Assembly (NCBI GenBank): GCA_907163375.1
Contig: CAJQUW010003429.1
Coordinates: 1 to 64,000 of the forward strand
Source of the DNA: Prostheceraeus crozeri
Lineage: Eukaryota; Platyhelminthes; Polycladida; Euryleptidae
Direction: 5' to 3'
DNA length: 64,000 bases
Positions within the stretch are counted from its first letter, which is position 1. Each line of letters starts with the position of its first letter. Of the stretch, positions 1 through 10,200 are shown piece by piece. The notes beneath the pieces are model-generated. The model was given only the letters and a program-made list of their open reading frames with translations. It searched no databases and was not told the DNA's origin. Position numbers and translations under genes: made by a program.

Positions 1-1425
1 ACACTCAGCACATGCTTCATAGGGTGAGTTAGAAAGGATAGCAATTCCTTTCTGACTTGCGTTTGAGTACATCTTCCCGACTCGCTTCGTACCACCCGTT
101 AAGGAAGTCAATAATGTCATCTACTTGGGTGGCTTTGGAATATATAGGATGGATTCAGTGTATATCGAGAGAGAGGCTATTTGTTATCCTGTGTGCTGAC
201 CATAATATAGCCCATTCACTTGAAAATGATATCCCAAAGAGAGAATGTGCGTCCATCACTTGTATGATTCAACGATGGAATGATTCTCACTGTGGAAGGC
301 TTGAGTCTCATTAGACAACAATCCTCATTGGAGAATAGAATACATTTAGTAAAGCTGGCACGCTAACGAGTGTGACTGCAGAAACATTTCTTCAACGTTC
401 GCTACGTTTCACAACAACCTGTCAAAGATTTCTTACAAACTTATTTCAACATTTGCATTTAAGCGAACATCTGCTTCACATATTCTACACGAACGGTTAA
501 CGCATGTAATATAAAACCCTAAATCCAACCGTACAGGAGCCTAGCCTTGGATTATGAACTTTACAATCCATGCGATTCAATGTCATGGAACTAGCTCTCA
601 TACACTCAACGTGTGTGACAACATCTGGTTTTATAAAACATTCAACGCTGACTATAAGACCTTGTGTGAAACAATCTACACAGCGCAGTAAAACTTTCTA
701 GCGCTGTGATGAACACTGTTTTCATATAACATTCTAAACTCGCAGTCTTACTGCAGTAGAAAACTGCTTTTACTAAACCTGATGAAGCTAATCTAACAGT
801 CATGAAGTTTGAATTTCTAATAGGGAAACATTTGGCAACTGTCTCCAATAAAACTTTCTAACACTGTGAAAGTAAGTTACAAGACAATCTACACTGTGCA
901 GTAAATAAAACCTTCTAAAACTTTCTAGTGCTGTGATGAGTTCGGTCAGTCATATAACGTCAATGATCAAACTTTATTTTCACAAACGTGCGTCGCGGTA
1001 AATTATTTGACTACACTAACGCTTACATTTCATGACATGTGTGTTTCATAAAACGTCATGATCAAACTTTTCTAACTATACATCAACCTGTGTTGCAGTA
1101 AAACTTTTACAAACAATGATACACTTTCTAACGACACTCACGAATACAACTTCGATGATCAGACTTTACTTTCTCAAACGGGTGTCACAGTAAAATTATT
1201 TGACTACACTAACTTTGCAAACCATGATGCACTTTCTGACAAGACTTACGAATACCTAACTATACATCAACCTGTGTTGCAATAAAACTTTTGTACAACA
1301 TGATAAAGTTTCTGACTAGACTTACGAATACAACGTTGATGATCAAACTTTTCTAACTATACATCAACCTGTGTTGCAGTAAAACTTTTACAAACCATGA
1401 TACACTTTCTAACGACACTCACGAA
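1..1425. repeat. Left flank, degenerate AAACTTT-rich repeat, no gene seen
   Basis: I see no supportable gene in the first 1.4 kb. From about 630 onward the + strand is built of imperfect short repeats around AAACTTTCTAAC, ACTCACGAAT and TGTTGCAGTAAAAC. A 35-bp block beginning CTAACTATACATCAACC recurs at 1072, 1256 and 1353. The motif has the same flavour as the reverse complement of the large satellite at the right end (AAACTTTATTCTTAAC), so it may be a diverged, inverted relative. That link is inference. Short open frames here look random. Confidence 0.5.
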
Positions 1426-1430
1426 TAGTG

Positions 1431-1643
1431 ATGGAGATCGCCAGCACCAAATTCCTCCACCAATTATGGGAATGGTACACCCCTAACTCCCAGCCACGAA
1501 CTATAGCGGAGTGGGAGTATATCGACAAAGTGAGGCTCGCGGTAGAAGAACGATTGAAGCAAGTGAACTGTTTTTGTAATCTATGTGAAGCCAGACTCTG
1601 GGACGATATTGACGATGAAGACCTTTTGAAATACATGCCATAA
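1431..1643 (+). CDS. Small hypothetical protein, 70 aa
   Basis: An open frame starts at the ATG at 1431, directly where the flanking repeat stops, and ends at TAA 1641-1643. A TAATAAATTTT polyadenylation-like signal follows at once. The product is acidic toward its end (DDIDDED) and contains a CxxC pair (CFCNLC) and several Trp residues. I do not recognise it. It points inward, toward the left arm, and has no TATA/initiator pair or histone-like stem-loop, unlike the arm genes. Base composition is richer in GC than the flank, which favours a real or recently real gene. It could also be a chance frame or an exon of something larger. Confidence 0.3.
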   Translation: MEIASTKFLHQLWEWYTPNSQPRTIAEWEYIDKVRLAVEERLKQVNCFCNLCEARLWDDIDDEDLLKYMP

Positions 1644-1690
1644 TAAATTTTTATTTCATATTATCTTTGCTTTCATACTGACTTACTTGA

Positions 1691-2085
1691 ATGGGGCTTC
1701 AGTGGATGATTTAACCATGTATACTTTTTCATTTGGAATAGTAGCACGCTTATTATGAAATCTTATAACATTTCATATGGGGAGATGAAGATGAAAGTTA
1801 ATAAAGTTAAGAAACTACATGATACAGGGATAGCAATCCACTGCGATCCATGTGTAAAGAGCTGCTTGTTAGACTACGGATGGGCTTAAGTGGATGATTT
1901 AACCATGTATACTTTTTCATTTGGAAATAGTAGCACGCTTAGTCTAACTTGCAATTCTTATAACATTTCATATGGATGATAATGGTAGATGAAATAGTGT
2001 TAGATAAAATTAAGATAGCTTACACTTCTGATACAGGGATAGCAATCGACTGCGATCCATGTGTAAAGAGCTTGTTAGACTACGG
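1691..2085. repeat. Imperfect tandem duplication of about 190-205 bp at the outer edge of the left arm
   Basis: Copy 1 (1691-1879) and copy 2 (1880-2085) share a long segment beginning ATGGGCTTAAGTGGATG-like and ending in TTAGACTACGG. Copy 2 runs on into the left arm. The second half of each copy (GATACAGGGATAGCAATC onward) also occurs at the outer edge of the right arm near 38400 in reverse orientation, so the duplication involves the arm terminus. Confidence 0.75.
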
Positions 2086-2532
2086 AAGAGAGAAGTGTGT
2101 TATGTTGCGTGTGGCGCGTGAGTGTCCTTCCTTTTCATTCCATTCATCAATTCGTCTCATTGATAGAGACAGGTAGAACTCATGGTTCTCATAACGTATG
2201 CAATGGAAAGTTTTAGGCAACCTTCGAGAGTTGGCTAAATGTCACCCTGGCGCGAATGCATACTACGTTGAGACAGAAGCAATCACTTGCAAACATGACG
2301 CAGAGAGGTTTAACAAGATTGACCATTGCCGAATGTCCCTTGCGGTATACATAGCTACGGGTTTCACCGCCGCCCTTTACAGGAACGCCCGTCGAAAGGA
2401 AGTATTACACCGAACTTCATTTGCAACGTTCAAGTTGACTGATAGCAGATTCAACTTAATGATAGTATTCGCCAGTCCGAAGACTGCCCAGGGCAAACCG
2501 CGAGGAGGTTCTATCATGTCTTGCCCCATGGT
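2060..2532 (-). repeat. Left outer terminal segment (near-identical to the right outer segment)
   Basis: On the minus strand this follows the histone-like stem-loop and reaches the arm edge. It matches 37908-38400 with only scattered substitutions by eye. An open antisense frame (2198-2611, +) runs across it and also exists in the right copy. Most of the few differences change the amino acid, so I treat the frame as a by-product rather than a gene. Confidence 0.8.
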
Positions 2533-2548
2533 GGCCCTTAAGAGAGCC
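2533..2548 (-). terminator. Histone-type mRNA 3' stem-loop of the left arm gene
   Basis: On the minus strand the sequence is GGCTCTCTTAAGGGCC: a 6-bp stem GGCUCU/AGGGCC with loop CUUA. It fits the metazoan histone stem consensus GGYYYU/ARRRCC. Only the first loop base departs from the usual UNUN loop. ACCATGG follows, then CAAGACATGA about 10 nt downstream, in the position of a histone downstream element. After removing the 62-nt intron it lies about 33 nt past the stop codon at 2644. Function is inferred from sequence. Confidence 0.65.
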
Positions 2549-2569
2549 GATGGTTCGTTCTCGTCGTAT

Positions 2570-2631
2570 CTGAAAATAGAAGGAAAAATAGATGAAAATA
2601 TATTCAAGTGATAGAGATGATATTAACTTAC
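2570..2631 (-). other. 3'-UTR intron of the left arm gene (62 bp)
   Basis: On the minus strand the donor is ATG|GTAAGTTA and the acceptor is TTCTATTTTCAG|ATACG. An intron of 60 bp lies in the same place, just past the stop codon, in the right arm (36775-36834), with unrelated interior sequence. Conservation of position with divergence of sequence supports a real spliced intron. Confidence 0.7.
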
Positions 2632-2643
2632 CATAAGAGAAAT

Positions 2644-3735
2644 TTAGCCGGTTCGCGACCCCTTCGATGGTGATGGTTGAGGTAAGTATTTGGCCGGCAG
2701 TTTCCGCTTCCGGTGGCGCAGCTCCTTTATTTCGCCATCATGCTTTATAGAGACATGGAGACAGCGCATCTCCGCCATTGCTCCCTCGTAGCACTCAAAT
2801 GTGGCATCCAAGTCCTCACTCTCAAGGATGACGCTGTCGACGATTCTGCTCTTGATGATGGGAATGTGGAGCGTTGTTCGTCTCTCTTCTTTCTTCTGAC
2901 TCTCAGTCAGGCTAGTCTTTAATTGCTCAATTTTTAAATTTGATACCTCTTCCTGAGCTTTTAGCGATTTTATGTAAGTCGCCTGCTCTTCAACTCGTTT
3001 TTCGTGGCAAGCGCCCTTTGTCGGAAAGGTTCTAAGTTAATGACTTGGGTCTTGAGGGCCCGAATCTCGGCTACCTGACCCTTCAGGTGGAAATTGTCAT
3101 CCTTAAGGGCCGAACATTCGTTTTTGTAACGAGTGAGCTCATCTTTTAATTTCGTGAGTGCATATTCCTGGCTCACTTTTGCAATCTGCTCATCCTTATT
3201 CAGCTGTTCATCTGCTGCTTAATCCCCTTCTTTACTGGGGAAGGTGGCGATTACTTTCTTTTTCGGGGAAGACGATTTGTTGGTTTTCCTATCTCTTCCG
3301 TGTTTTTAGTGATGACGACCTCCTCAGAATCGGAGTCATCTGAGCTGTCCAAATCGCTTAGTGGGGCCTTCTCTTCTCCTGTTGATGAGGTAGTGGCCGA
3401 AGCAGCAGGTTCCAAAATTGTTGCAATAGCCTCTTGTAGTGCTGCGTCTAGATCGACTGTTTCTTCGTTGAAGAAGGGTGCGATCACTTTGCCGATATCT
3501 GATGTTATATAATTGTTAGCCTTTTTGAGCGGACATTCGGCGTGGGCGATGTAAAATTCTCATGCTCCTTGCCTTTCAAAAATTTCAGGCAATGTGTACA
3601 GCCGGAAATAACGGCTCTTTCCTCGTGGAAGTGAGGAGTATTCTTGTACTTATTAATGTGACGTTTGAATTCGCCACCCCTCTTTATTTCTCCGCAAGAA
3701 CACTTTTTAAATAAAAATTTTGAGTTGCCTCCCAT
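2644..3735 (-). pseudogene. Left arm zinc-ligand/coiled-coil protein gene, frameshifted
   Basis: The start is the ATG at 3735, 16 nt after a splice acceptor (TTCCTTTACAG, 3752). The first frame (to 3505) has the zinc-ligand block: CSCG, a His pair, then CTHC. Next comes an acidic Ser/Asp frame (3487-3251, with SDLDSSDDSDSEE and a basic KRK tail), then a coiled-coil frame (about 3200-2970). The last frame, ending at TAA 2644, has HIPI and CLH motifs. The right-arm protein (35547-36770) has the same modules in the same order, including HIPI and CLH. At least three frame changes break the left copy, so it is probably a pseudogene of about 360 codons. Undetected short introns are an alternative. 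It is not a family I can name. Confidence 0.7.
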
Positions 3736-3752
3736 TTTGTAACTTATGTATC

Positions 3753-4411
3753 TGTAAAGGAAGGATGAAATAGAATTACTAACAGGCGACATTGGCAGTC
3801 ATTCTTATAATCATACAGCTAAATTGTGAGATTGGTGGAAAGTGTCGAACCATTGAATCCGTTACAGGCATTACTCAGAGGGGATCTTATCCCAACTCCA
3901 AGGCCTCGGCCCACAAATCCAACCTCCCGCGGACAGAGCGTGCGTCATATCACTGTGTTGGTATCCGGACCCCGATTTTGACATGAAAATGAGTGGATTG
4001 TTTACAAAGGTTGCAAATTCCAAGCCGAAGCTTGCCTCCCACAACTTTATAAATGTCTTAGTTGAATTCAGAAGGTTTGAAAACCCCGAAAATTGCCAAA
4101 ACTAGTGAATTTAAATTTTTCAATTTTTTAGCACTACTTATGAAATTTTATAAGTAGTCTATCACTTAGGGCAGGTCAATAGCGACCGAACCTTTTTTGA
4201 ATCAAGTCAAACGGACTTGTAGAAGCAAAGTTACAAGCCTTTAAAATTTTGGAGTCTTTTATGGCCTGGAGACGAAGGCCATCTCCTGGCGAACCTCTAA
4301 GTCTGACGCCTTAGCTGATATCAGCAATGAAATTTTCTAAGTCGGTTTCTTACAGAAACTCGGAATTTGGAATGTCCGAAGCTATCATCGGAGCTCAGAG
4401 AGACGACCTAC
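3753..4411 (-). other. 5'-UTR intron of the left arm gene
   Basis: The donor on the minus strand is CAGAG|GTAGGTCG (4412/4411) and the acceptor is CTTTACAG|ATACAT at 3752/3751. The right arm has the same arrangement (GACGAG|GTAAGCGA at about 34970, ATCTTACAG|TTAACG near 35525). Both introns begin with a shared CTCTGAGCTCC stretch about 15-20 nt in. Both hold a short inverted repeat around ACTTAT/ATAAGT or similar AT-rich hairpins. Confidence 0.65.
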
Positions 4412-4433
4412 CTCTGACGATCGTTCTCCTCTA

Positions 4434-4467
4434 AATGACAAGTCTCCGTCGGTTCCCAGCTTATATA
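4434..4467 (-). promoter_or_regulatory. Core promoter of the left arm gene: TATA plus initiator
   Basis: On the minus strand TATATAAGC starts at 4467 and TCATTTAG starts at position 30 counted from the first T of the TATA box. The three right-arm genes show the same TATATAA[A/G]C box and a TCAYT-type initiator at 29 or 30. The 5' exon then runs to the donor at 4412. Confidence 0.7.
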
Positions 4468-4559
4468 GTGTGTGGCGATCAGCTGATGACGTAATACCCA
4501 TCATCCAAACACTAAAAATCCCGTCTATCTCCGGTTCTAGTGCTCCGATTGAGCTGGAA

Positions 4560-6410
4560 ATACACCATTTCCATGTAGAATTTGACGCTGAATCCGAATC
4601 TGACCTCCGTTTTCCCATCCGATGCTTCGTTTTGGCTCTACAGTAGGCAGCCATCGCAAAAATTCTAACTCTGTCGTTTTTCCGAAAAATGTTGAAAATT
4701 TTTCTCGCCGATTGACTTGAAACTCTCCGATTGACATGAAACTCACCATACAGATAAAGAATTTCACGCTGATTCAAATCTGAAATCCGTTTTCCAATCC
4801 GATGCTTCGTTTTGAAGCTACAGCCCAAAACGTTCCAAATTCTAACTCTGTCGTTTTTCGACAATGTCCCAAAATCTTAAATGGCGTCTCACATCTAAAC
4901 GAAGACAGATAGGAACAAGCCGATTCTTTCAGTGAATTTGTCTCACTCTTACCTTTCAAACGAGCTATCGCACGACAAAATCCGTCCACTGGAAGCCAAA
5001 ATCGAAGCAAGCTGTCCAGAGGGGGGGGAGTCAGCGAAATTTTTCTCGCCGATTGCCTTGAAACTCACCATACAGATAGAGAATTTGACGCTGATTCCAA
5101 ATCTGAAATCCGTTTTCTCATCCGATGGTTCGTTTTGGCGCTACACACCAAAACGTCCCAAATTCTAACTCTGTCGTTTTTCGCCAATGTCCCAAAATCT
5201 TAAATGGCGTCTCACATCTAAACGAAGACAGATAGGAACAAGCCGATCCTTTCAGTGAATTTGTCTCACTCTTAGCTTTCAAACGAGCTATGGCACGACA
5301 AAATCCGTCCACTGGAAGCCAAAATCGAAGCGAGCTGTCCAGAGGGGGGGGGAGTCAGCGAAAATTTTTTCTCTCCGATTGACTTGAAACTCACCATACC
5401 GATGCAGAATTTCACGCTGAATCCGAATCTGGCCTCCGTTTTCTCATCCGATGGTTTGTTTTGGCGCTACACACCAAAACGTCCCAAATTCTAACTCTGT
5501 CGTTTTTCACCAATGTTCCAAAATCTTAAATGGCGTCTCACATCTAAACGAAGATAGATAGGAACAAGCCGATTCTTTCACTGAATTTGTCTCACTCTTA
5601 GCTTTCAAACGAGCTATGGCACGACTAAATCCGTCCACTGGAAGCCAAAATCGAAGCGAGCTGTCCAGAGGGGGGGGACGTCAGTGAAAATTTTTTCTCT
5701 CCGATTGAGCTGGAAATACACCATTTCCATGTAGAATTTGACGCTGAATCCGAATCTGGCCTCCGTTTTCCCATCCGATGCTTCGTTTTGGCTTTACAGT
5801 AGGCAGCCATCGCAAAAATTCTAACTCTGTCGTTTTTTCGAAAAATGTTGAAAATTTTTTCTCGCCGATTGCCTTGAAACTCACCATACAGATAGAGAAT
5901 TTCACGCTGATTCCAAATCTGAAATCCGTTTTCTCATCCGATGGTTCGTTTTGGCGCTACACACCAAAACGTCCCAAATTCTAACTCTGTCGTTTTTCGA
6001 CAATGTCCCAAAATCTTAAATGGCGTCTCACATCTAAACGAAGACAGATAGGAACAAGCCGATTCTTTCACTGAATTTGTCTCACTCTTAGCTTTCAAAC
6101 GAGCTATGGCACGACAAAATCCGTCCAGTGGAAGCCAAAATCGAAGCGAGCTGTCCAGAGGGGGGGGGCGTCAGCGAAAATTTTTTCTCTCCGATTGACT
6201 TGAAACTCACCATACCGATGCAGAATTTCACGCTGAATCCGAATCTGGCCTCCGTTTTCTCATCCGATGGTTTGTTTTGACGCTACACACCAAAACGTCC
6301 CAAATTCTAACTCTGTTAAAATTTTGAAGAAAAATTTTTTCTCGCCGATTGCCTTGAAACTCACCCTACCGATGCAGAATTTTACGCTGAATCCAAATCT
6401 GGCAGCCATT
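4560..6410. repeat. Tandem array with poly-G runs in the left arm
   Basis: The array holds imperfect repeats of about 320-500 bp. Blocks recur in order: GACTTGAAACTCACCATAC, TCCGTTTTCTCATCCGATGG, CCAAATTCTAACTCTGTCG, AAATGGCGTCTCACATCTAA, CAAACGAGCTATGGCACGAC, CCGTCCACTGGAAGCC, then CTGTCCAGA followed by 8-9 G. G-runs sit near 5020, 5343, 5668 and 6160. The reverse complement of several blocks makes up the right-arm array (33030-34560). Open frames through it follow the repeat and are not evidence of genes. Confidence 0.9.
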
Positions 6411-6424
6411 TCACCATCCACGAC

Positions 6425-6535
6425 AACCTAGACGGTCGCCCACGTCAACCTAGACGGTCGCCCACGTCAACCTAGACGGTCGCCCACGTTAACCTGGACG
6501 GTCGCCCACGTCAACCAGGCGGTCGGACCAACTCA
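6425..6535. repeat. 22-bp minisatellite, about five copies
   Basis: The unit is AACCTAGACGGTCGCCCACG plus TC, repeated about five times with small changes (CTGGACGG, CCAGGCGG). A short reverse-complement trace (CTAGGTTGGCGTGG) is present in the right arm near 32985. Confidence 0.9.
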
Positions 6536-6559
6536 CCCGAGTCTCACACTCTGTCGTTC

Positions 6560-6640
6560 CAGAGGGGGGGGGAGTCAGACCCGAAGCACCACGGCGGCCG
6601 ACCACGACACTCTGTCGTTCCAGAGGGGGGGGGGAGGGCG
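6560..6640. repeat. Inner edge of left arm: two poly-G units
   Basis: Two copies of CTCTGTCGTTCCAGA followed by 8-10 G, about 60 bp apart, with CACCACGGCGGCCGACCACG between them. The right arm starts with the reverse complement of the same units (32805-32960), so this is the inner end of the inverted pair. Confidence 0.8.
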
Positions 6641-6803
6641 CGCTGTGTTTATTATGGACCTTTTATTACTACTCATGTACATGCATAGTCCAATTGTGCA
6701 ATAGTCATACTAAAGACAACTCTACATGTAGCTACACTAACACTGCTAGGTATTTAACAAACATGAAATCAATCTTTCAACCGGCGCAATTTTCCAAATG
6801 AAT

Positions 6804-7222
6804 TTGTATGCATAAATCAGAACGACATTTTCTTCCATAGGTCTCGCTTGTTTTCTGAAGATGAATACAACAAGTGATAAAGCATAAACGATGTAATTGT
6901 TTATTTTATTTACATCCATCTATCAGCTTTTCAATTTTAAAATTTTCGCTCATTACATGTACCAGAATTGTTTACACATATGCATGTATTATTTTATTAT
7001 ATCGTCGTTGTTTTACGATATGTATGTAGATATCAATAGTATAGCTGAAAGTCATATGTTTCATGTCTATGTTATCGCCAGTTCGCTACCGTAGCTACGT
7101 CATAAATGTTATTCACTGCCTGAAACAATTGCATCGTCTATGTTTTATCACTTGTTGTATCCATCTTCAGAGAACAAGCGAGGCCTATGGAAGAAAATGT
7201 CGTTTTGATTTATGCATACAAA
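6804..7222. mobile_element. MITE-like element: 98-bp inverted repeats around a 222-bp centre
   Basis: 6804-6901 and the reverse complement of 7124-7222 match at about 91 of 98 positions, and all seven differences I count are transitions. The arms begin TTGTATGCATAAATCA. The AT-rich centre has no gene. No transposase or clear target duplication is visible, so the family is unknown. It lies between the left arm and the truncated ZBED-type gene. Confidence 0.7.
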
Positions 7223-7424
7223 AACATGAAATTGATAAGACATACAAGCAAATCTACAGCCTCAAAGGTCATATCTGGTGTCGAATGTAAAATATGTTAT
7301 GTCAAATATCATATTGGTGTATATAATCTTCCAACAGTGTATTGATTGCTACGTGCATACCGGTAGGCTAATACATGCAAACTGAAAATTGATCAATAGG
7401 CATCTCATATTTAATTTTACATAC

Positions 7425-8636
7425 CTGTTGTGTGCCGTCAAGATGTCTGCCGTTGTCGCAACGTGCGACAGGTCCTTGAGAATGCTCTTTAACTCCTCTC
7501 TTGTCTCATCCCCCATGGCCTTGATGTCGCGAGTCAGTGTGCGGCGGCTGGGGACCCTGAATTCAGGCTGGAGGACTCGGAACATCTCCCTGGTGGCTGG
7601 GTGGTCTGTGATGCTGAGTGGGATGAGGCACCTGGCGAACCACTTGGTCACTGCCTCCCTGCCATTAGCCTGCACCAAACAGGAAAAAATGAAAGATTAC
7701 TTCTCCTATAAGCAGTTGGCAGAGGTAGGACTACACAGGGTTTTATAAAATTCCAGACAAATCTAATACAAAACTATCAAAACATATCAAAACTTATCGA
7801 ATGAAATTATAATGATTAATACGAAAAATTTAAATTGTGCATATACTTTTATCTGATGTGAAAGCATTATCAGACATTTCTCATGAAAGGTTTACCTGTG
7901 TAAATCGTGTACCCTGGTCAACAGATTCCTTTAAGGAGAGCTGGTGGAGTTGCACTTGATTATCTCCGCTTGGGTGCCTGACACGTCGCCTGCTAGTCCT
8001 GCTGATGGCTGCTTTCAGTTGAGACAAGTCCTGAGCGTGCTGAAAAGAAATAAATTAAAAAGTGCATGCTTTAGTTTACATGAAAATAATAAGCTTGAGT
8101 ATGAGTGACATGTAATTTCATCATTTATGAAAACAGAGTGATGTTGAGCTATAGAACCTTACCTTGGTCTTGTAATGTGAGACCAGGTTGCCAGCTGTAT
8201 TGTTCCAGAAAGACACTTCCGCGAAGCACTTATGGCACTTGGCTTTCAAGTTGTAAACTGTGGTTGTCTTTTCCTGGACATTGGAAGAAGTAGGCCTATC
8301 TGGGGCGTTCTTGCACTTGAGCACTTGAGATAATTCGTAATAGCTTGTCAAAGCTGCCATCTTGCCTTTGATGGTCTGCAGCTCCTGGCTGGAAATACCG
8401 CATCCAGGCGCAATCACAAGGTGTTGCTGGTCGACGTCAATGGCTTGACTACCTGAGCGGCTGTCGGCCTCTAACTCACTACCCAGGGACATGAGGGAAT
8501 TCGAGTGGGAGACGGGGGGAACGTCTGCAGATCCCGAACTTCCGGAAATGTTCCGCTTCTTCTCTTGAGTCACACCACTACTCCTGTTCTCAACACGGAA
8601 GAAGTCCTCCATACATGTAGTCCACTTGCGTGACAT
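7425..8636 (-). pseudogene. BED-finger hAT-transposase-like gene, spliced, 3' part missing
   Basis: There are three minus-strand exons with clean splice sites and consistent phase. Exon A is 8636-8163 (158 codons, donor AAG|GTAAGG), B is 8039-7896 (48 codons), C is 7669-7425 (81 codons plus 2 nt). A splice acceptor also precedes the ATG near 8660, so a 5' non-coding exon is likely. Exon A ends in a BED-type zinc finger (CHKCF, Trp, then SHYKTK with the next His starting exon B). Exon C resembles the conserved hAT N-terminal region: VTKWFARCLIPLSITDHP, then VPSRRTL, ending TTADILTAHNR, where D matches the first catalytic Asp (TTDxWT). I find no later exons with the rest of the catalytic core or the dimerisation domain before the MITE and left arm. 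It is either a truncated hAT/ZBED gene or one with exons outside recognition. Confidence 0.65.
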
Positions 8637-8669
8637 ATTGCAGTCCTCTTGACGCTGAAACTGAAACAA

Positions 8670-9950
8670 AAAAAATCAGTGATTTTATTTTGATATATCC
8701 TCGGCTATGACAAAATAAATAATACACATGCTTGTATACAGCAGATGTAGGTACAATGATATAACCTTAAAATTCTTGCGGTCCAGAAATTTACAAGACA
8801 GCTAAATATAACGCATATATACATGTAGTTTCATTGTTACAGCGTCTTATAAGCACATATACGTGTATGTATTTTACTAGACTCTGCAGGATGATGGTAA
8901 ACATGTTGGCAGACAATGAAAAAAATGATGATCGTCAACTTTATCAGCTTAATTGAAAAGTGCGCGCTCAAAAAACGCAATCTATAAATAAGTATTTACA
9001 TGTAGCCTACTTAGTGTGTCCCATAGTCTCAGTATACCACCATGGTAAAGGATGATGATCGGATTGCACTTGTCTCTTAGACGTAAATAACATGTAGCAA
9101 TTTGCAATTCCAAACTCATGTCCAAGCCTGGCAAGCAAAGTCCAAAATTATAATGTAGCTATCTGTGGGACCTCACTCGTAACGTATGAACATCGAGGGA
9201 CAATACACTCATCATTGTACCTAGCTAGCTACTGGATAAGGCCTATATAGCTTCGATAATTTTGACAGCCTAATCAATAATCATATCAATAGACTAAACA
9301 ACAATTCAATGTTCTTCTTGTTCTGCGTTCTTGGCTGATGAAGTTCTAGCGGCGTCGCTCTTAGAAATACCAATTACCCCTACCGGTAATTATTAAATTG
9401 CACCCTAACTATGCTACGGTATGCCTACATTGCACGTAAGTACATGCGTAAGATGAAATAAAAATTTAATAATGTATTTGCAACGTAAACAATCAATTGG
9501 GCTATTCCATCAACCCCATCCAGTGGGTACGTCGATTTATCGAGAAGCTAATGCGGTATACTGCAGCATAATAGAGCGTGTAGTGTTCATTAAAGTTGCT
9601 AAAATATTGAAAAAAATTAATGTAGTGCTCATTACAGTTGCTAAAATACTGAAGGGAATTAATATATCCACGGCACCGCAATTAGAAAGTTAAGGAAATC
9701 ATATTGTTGTATAAACTTGCGATACATACGTATATCTACACGGCTGGAAATAAATGTCCATAAACGTAGGGTAGGCCAAGTGCCAAGTGATCTACATGTA
9801 GGCATATGTACGTGCAATGCCTACGCACAATGTAGGCTACATTATCAGTCTACTCTAGAAACTATGAAAGATAGTTATCTACAAGTATGTCATCGTCGCT
9901 TTATATTGTTCAGCCTGCGCTAGCCTTATGATGTGACTGACACTGACTGT
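8670..9950. other. No gene recognised
   Basis: AT-rich sequence with scattered short repeats such as ACATGTAG. Open frames are short and without recognisable motifs. It may hold the promoter and 5' exon of the minus-strand ZBED-like gene. Confidence 0.5.
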
Positions 9951-9954
9951 GTTA

Positions 9955-10200
9955 CAGTGGCGTAGCGTGAGTTTCTTGCGCCCGGATGCGAGATACTCAT
10001 TTGGCGCCCTCAGCCTCCGTGTTAACCATCTTTGAATCTTCCCAAATTTGATCAGGGGTTCGTTCCCCTATCAGGAAGACCAATTCCCTGGCGTTCATCT
10101 CATTAGAAATGAGAATGGTCAATCAAAATTGCTAAATTATAACAATCATCTCATTGGAAATGAGAATGGTCATTGGTCAATCCAAATTGATAATCATTAA
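9955..10200. mobile_element. Possible solo end of a hAT-like element, with two small hairpins
   Basis: The sequence CAGTGGCGTAGCG at 9955 resembles hAT-type termini (CAGTGGCG), with GGCGCCC nearby. Two copies of a CATCTCATTRGAAATGAGAT hairpin follow at about 10096 and 10147. No matching opposite end was found, so this is a weak call. Confidence 0.3.

Larger units (their letters stand above)
1980..6640 (-). repeat. Left arm of a large inverted pair (partner about 32750-38455)
   Basis: Read on the minus strand, this region repeats the right arm in the same order. The order is: inner G/C-run repeats, TATA promoter, 5' intron, zinc-ligand/coiled-coil gene, 3' intron, stem-loop module, outer terminal segment. 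By eye the outer 480 bp or so (about 2060-2560 against 37880-38400) are about 97% identical, while the gene between is recognisable mainly at protein level. The inner edge lies near 6640-6690, where the poly-G repeats stop. Arm length is about 4.7 kb, against about 5.7 kb on the right. Single-copy arms elsewhere in the genome would mean the pairing is accidental. Confidence 0.85.

Noticed and set aside
4385-5984. Several 60-160-codon frames on both strands in the left arm array
   Set aside because: They coincide with tandem repeat units and their stop-free stretches recur with the repeat period, with no protein-like features.
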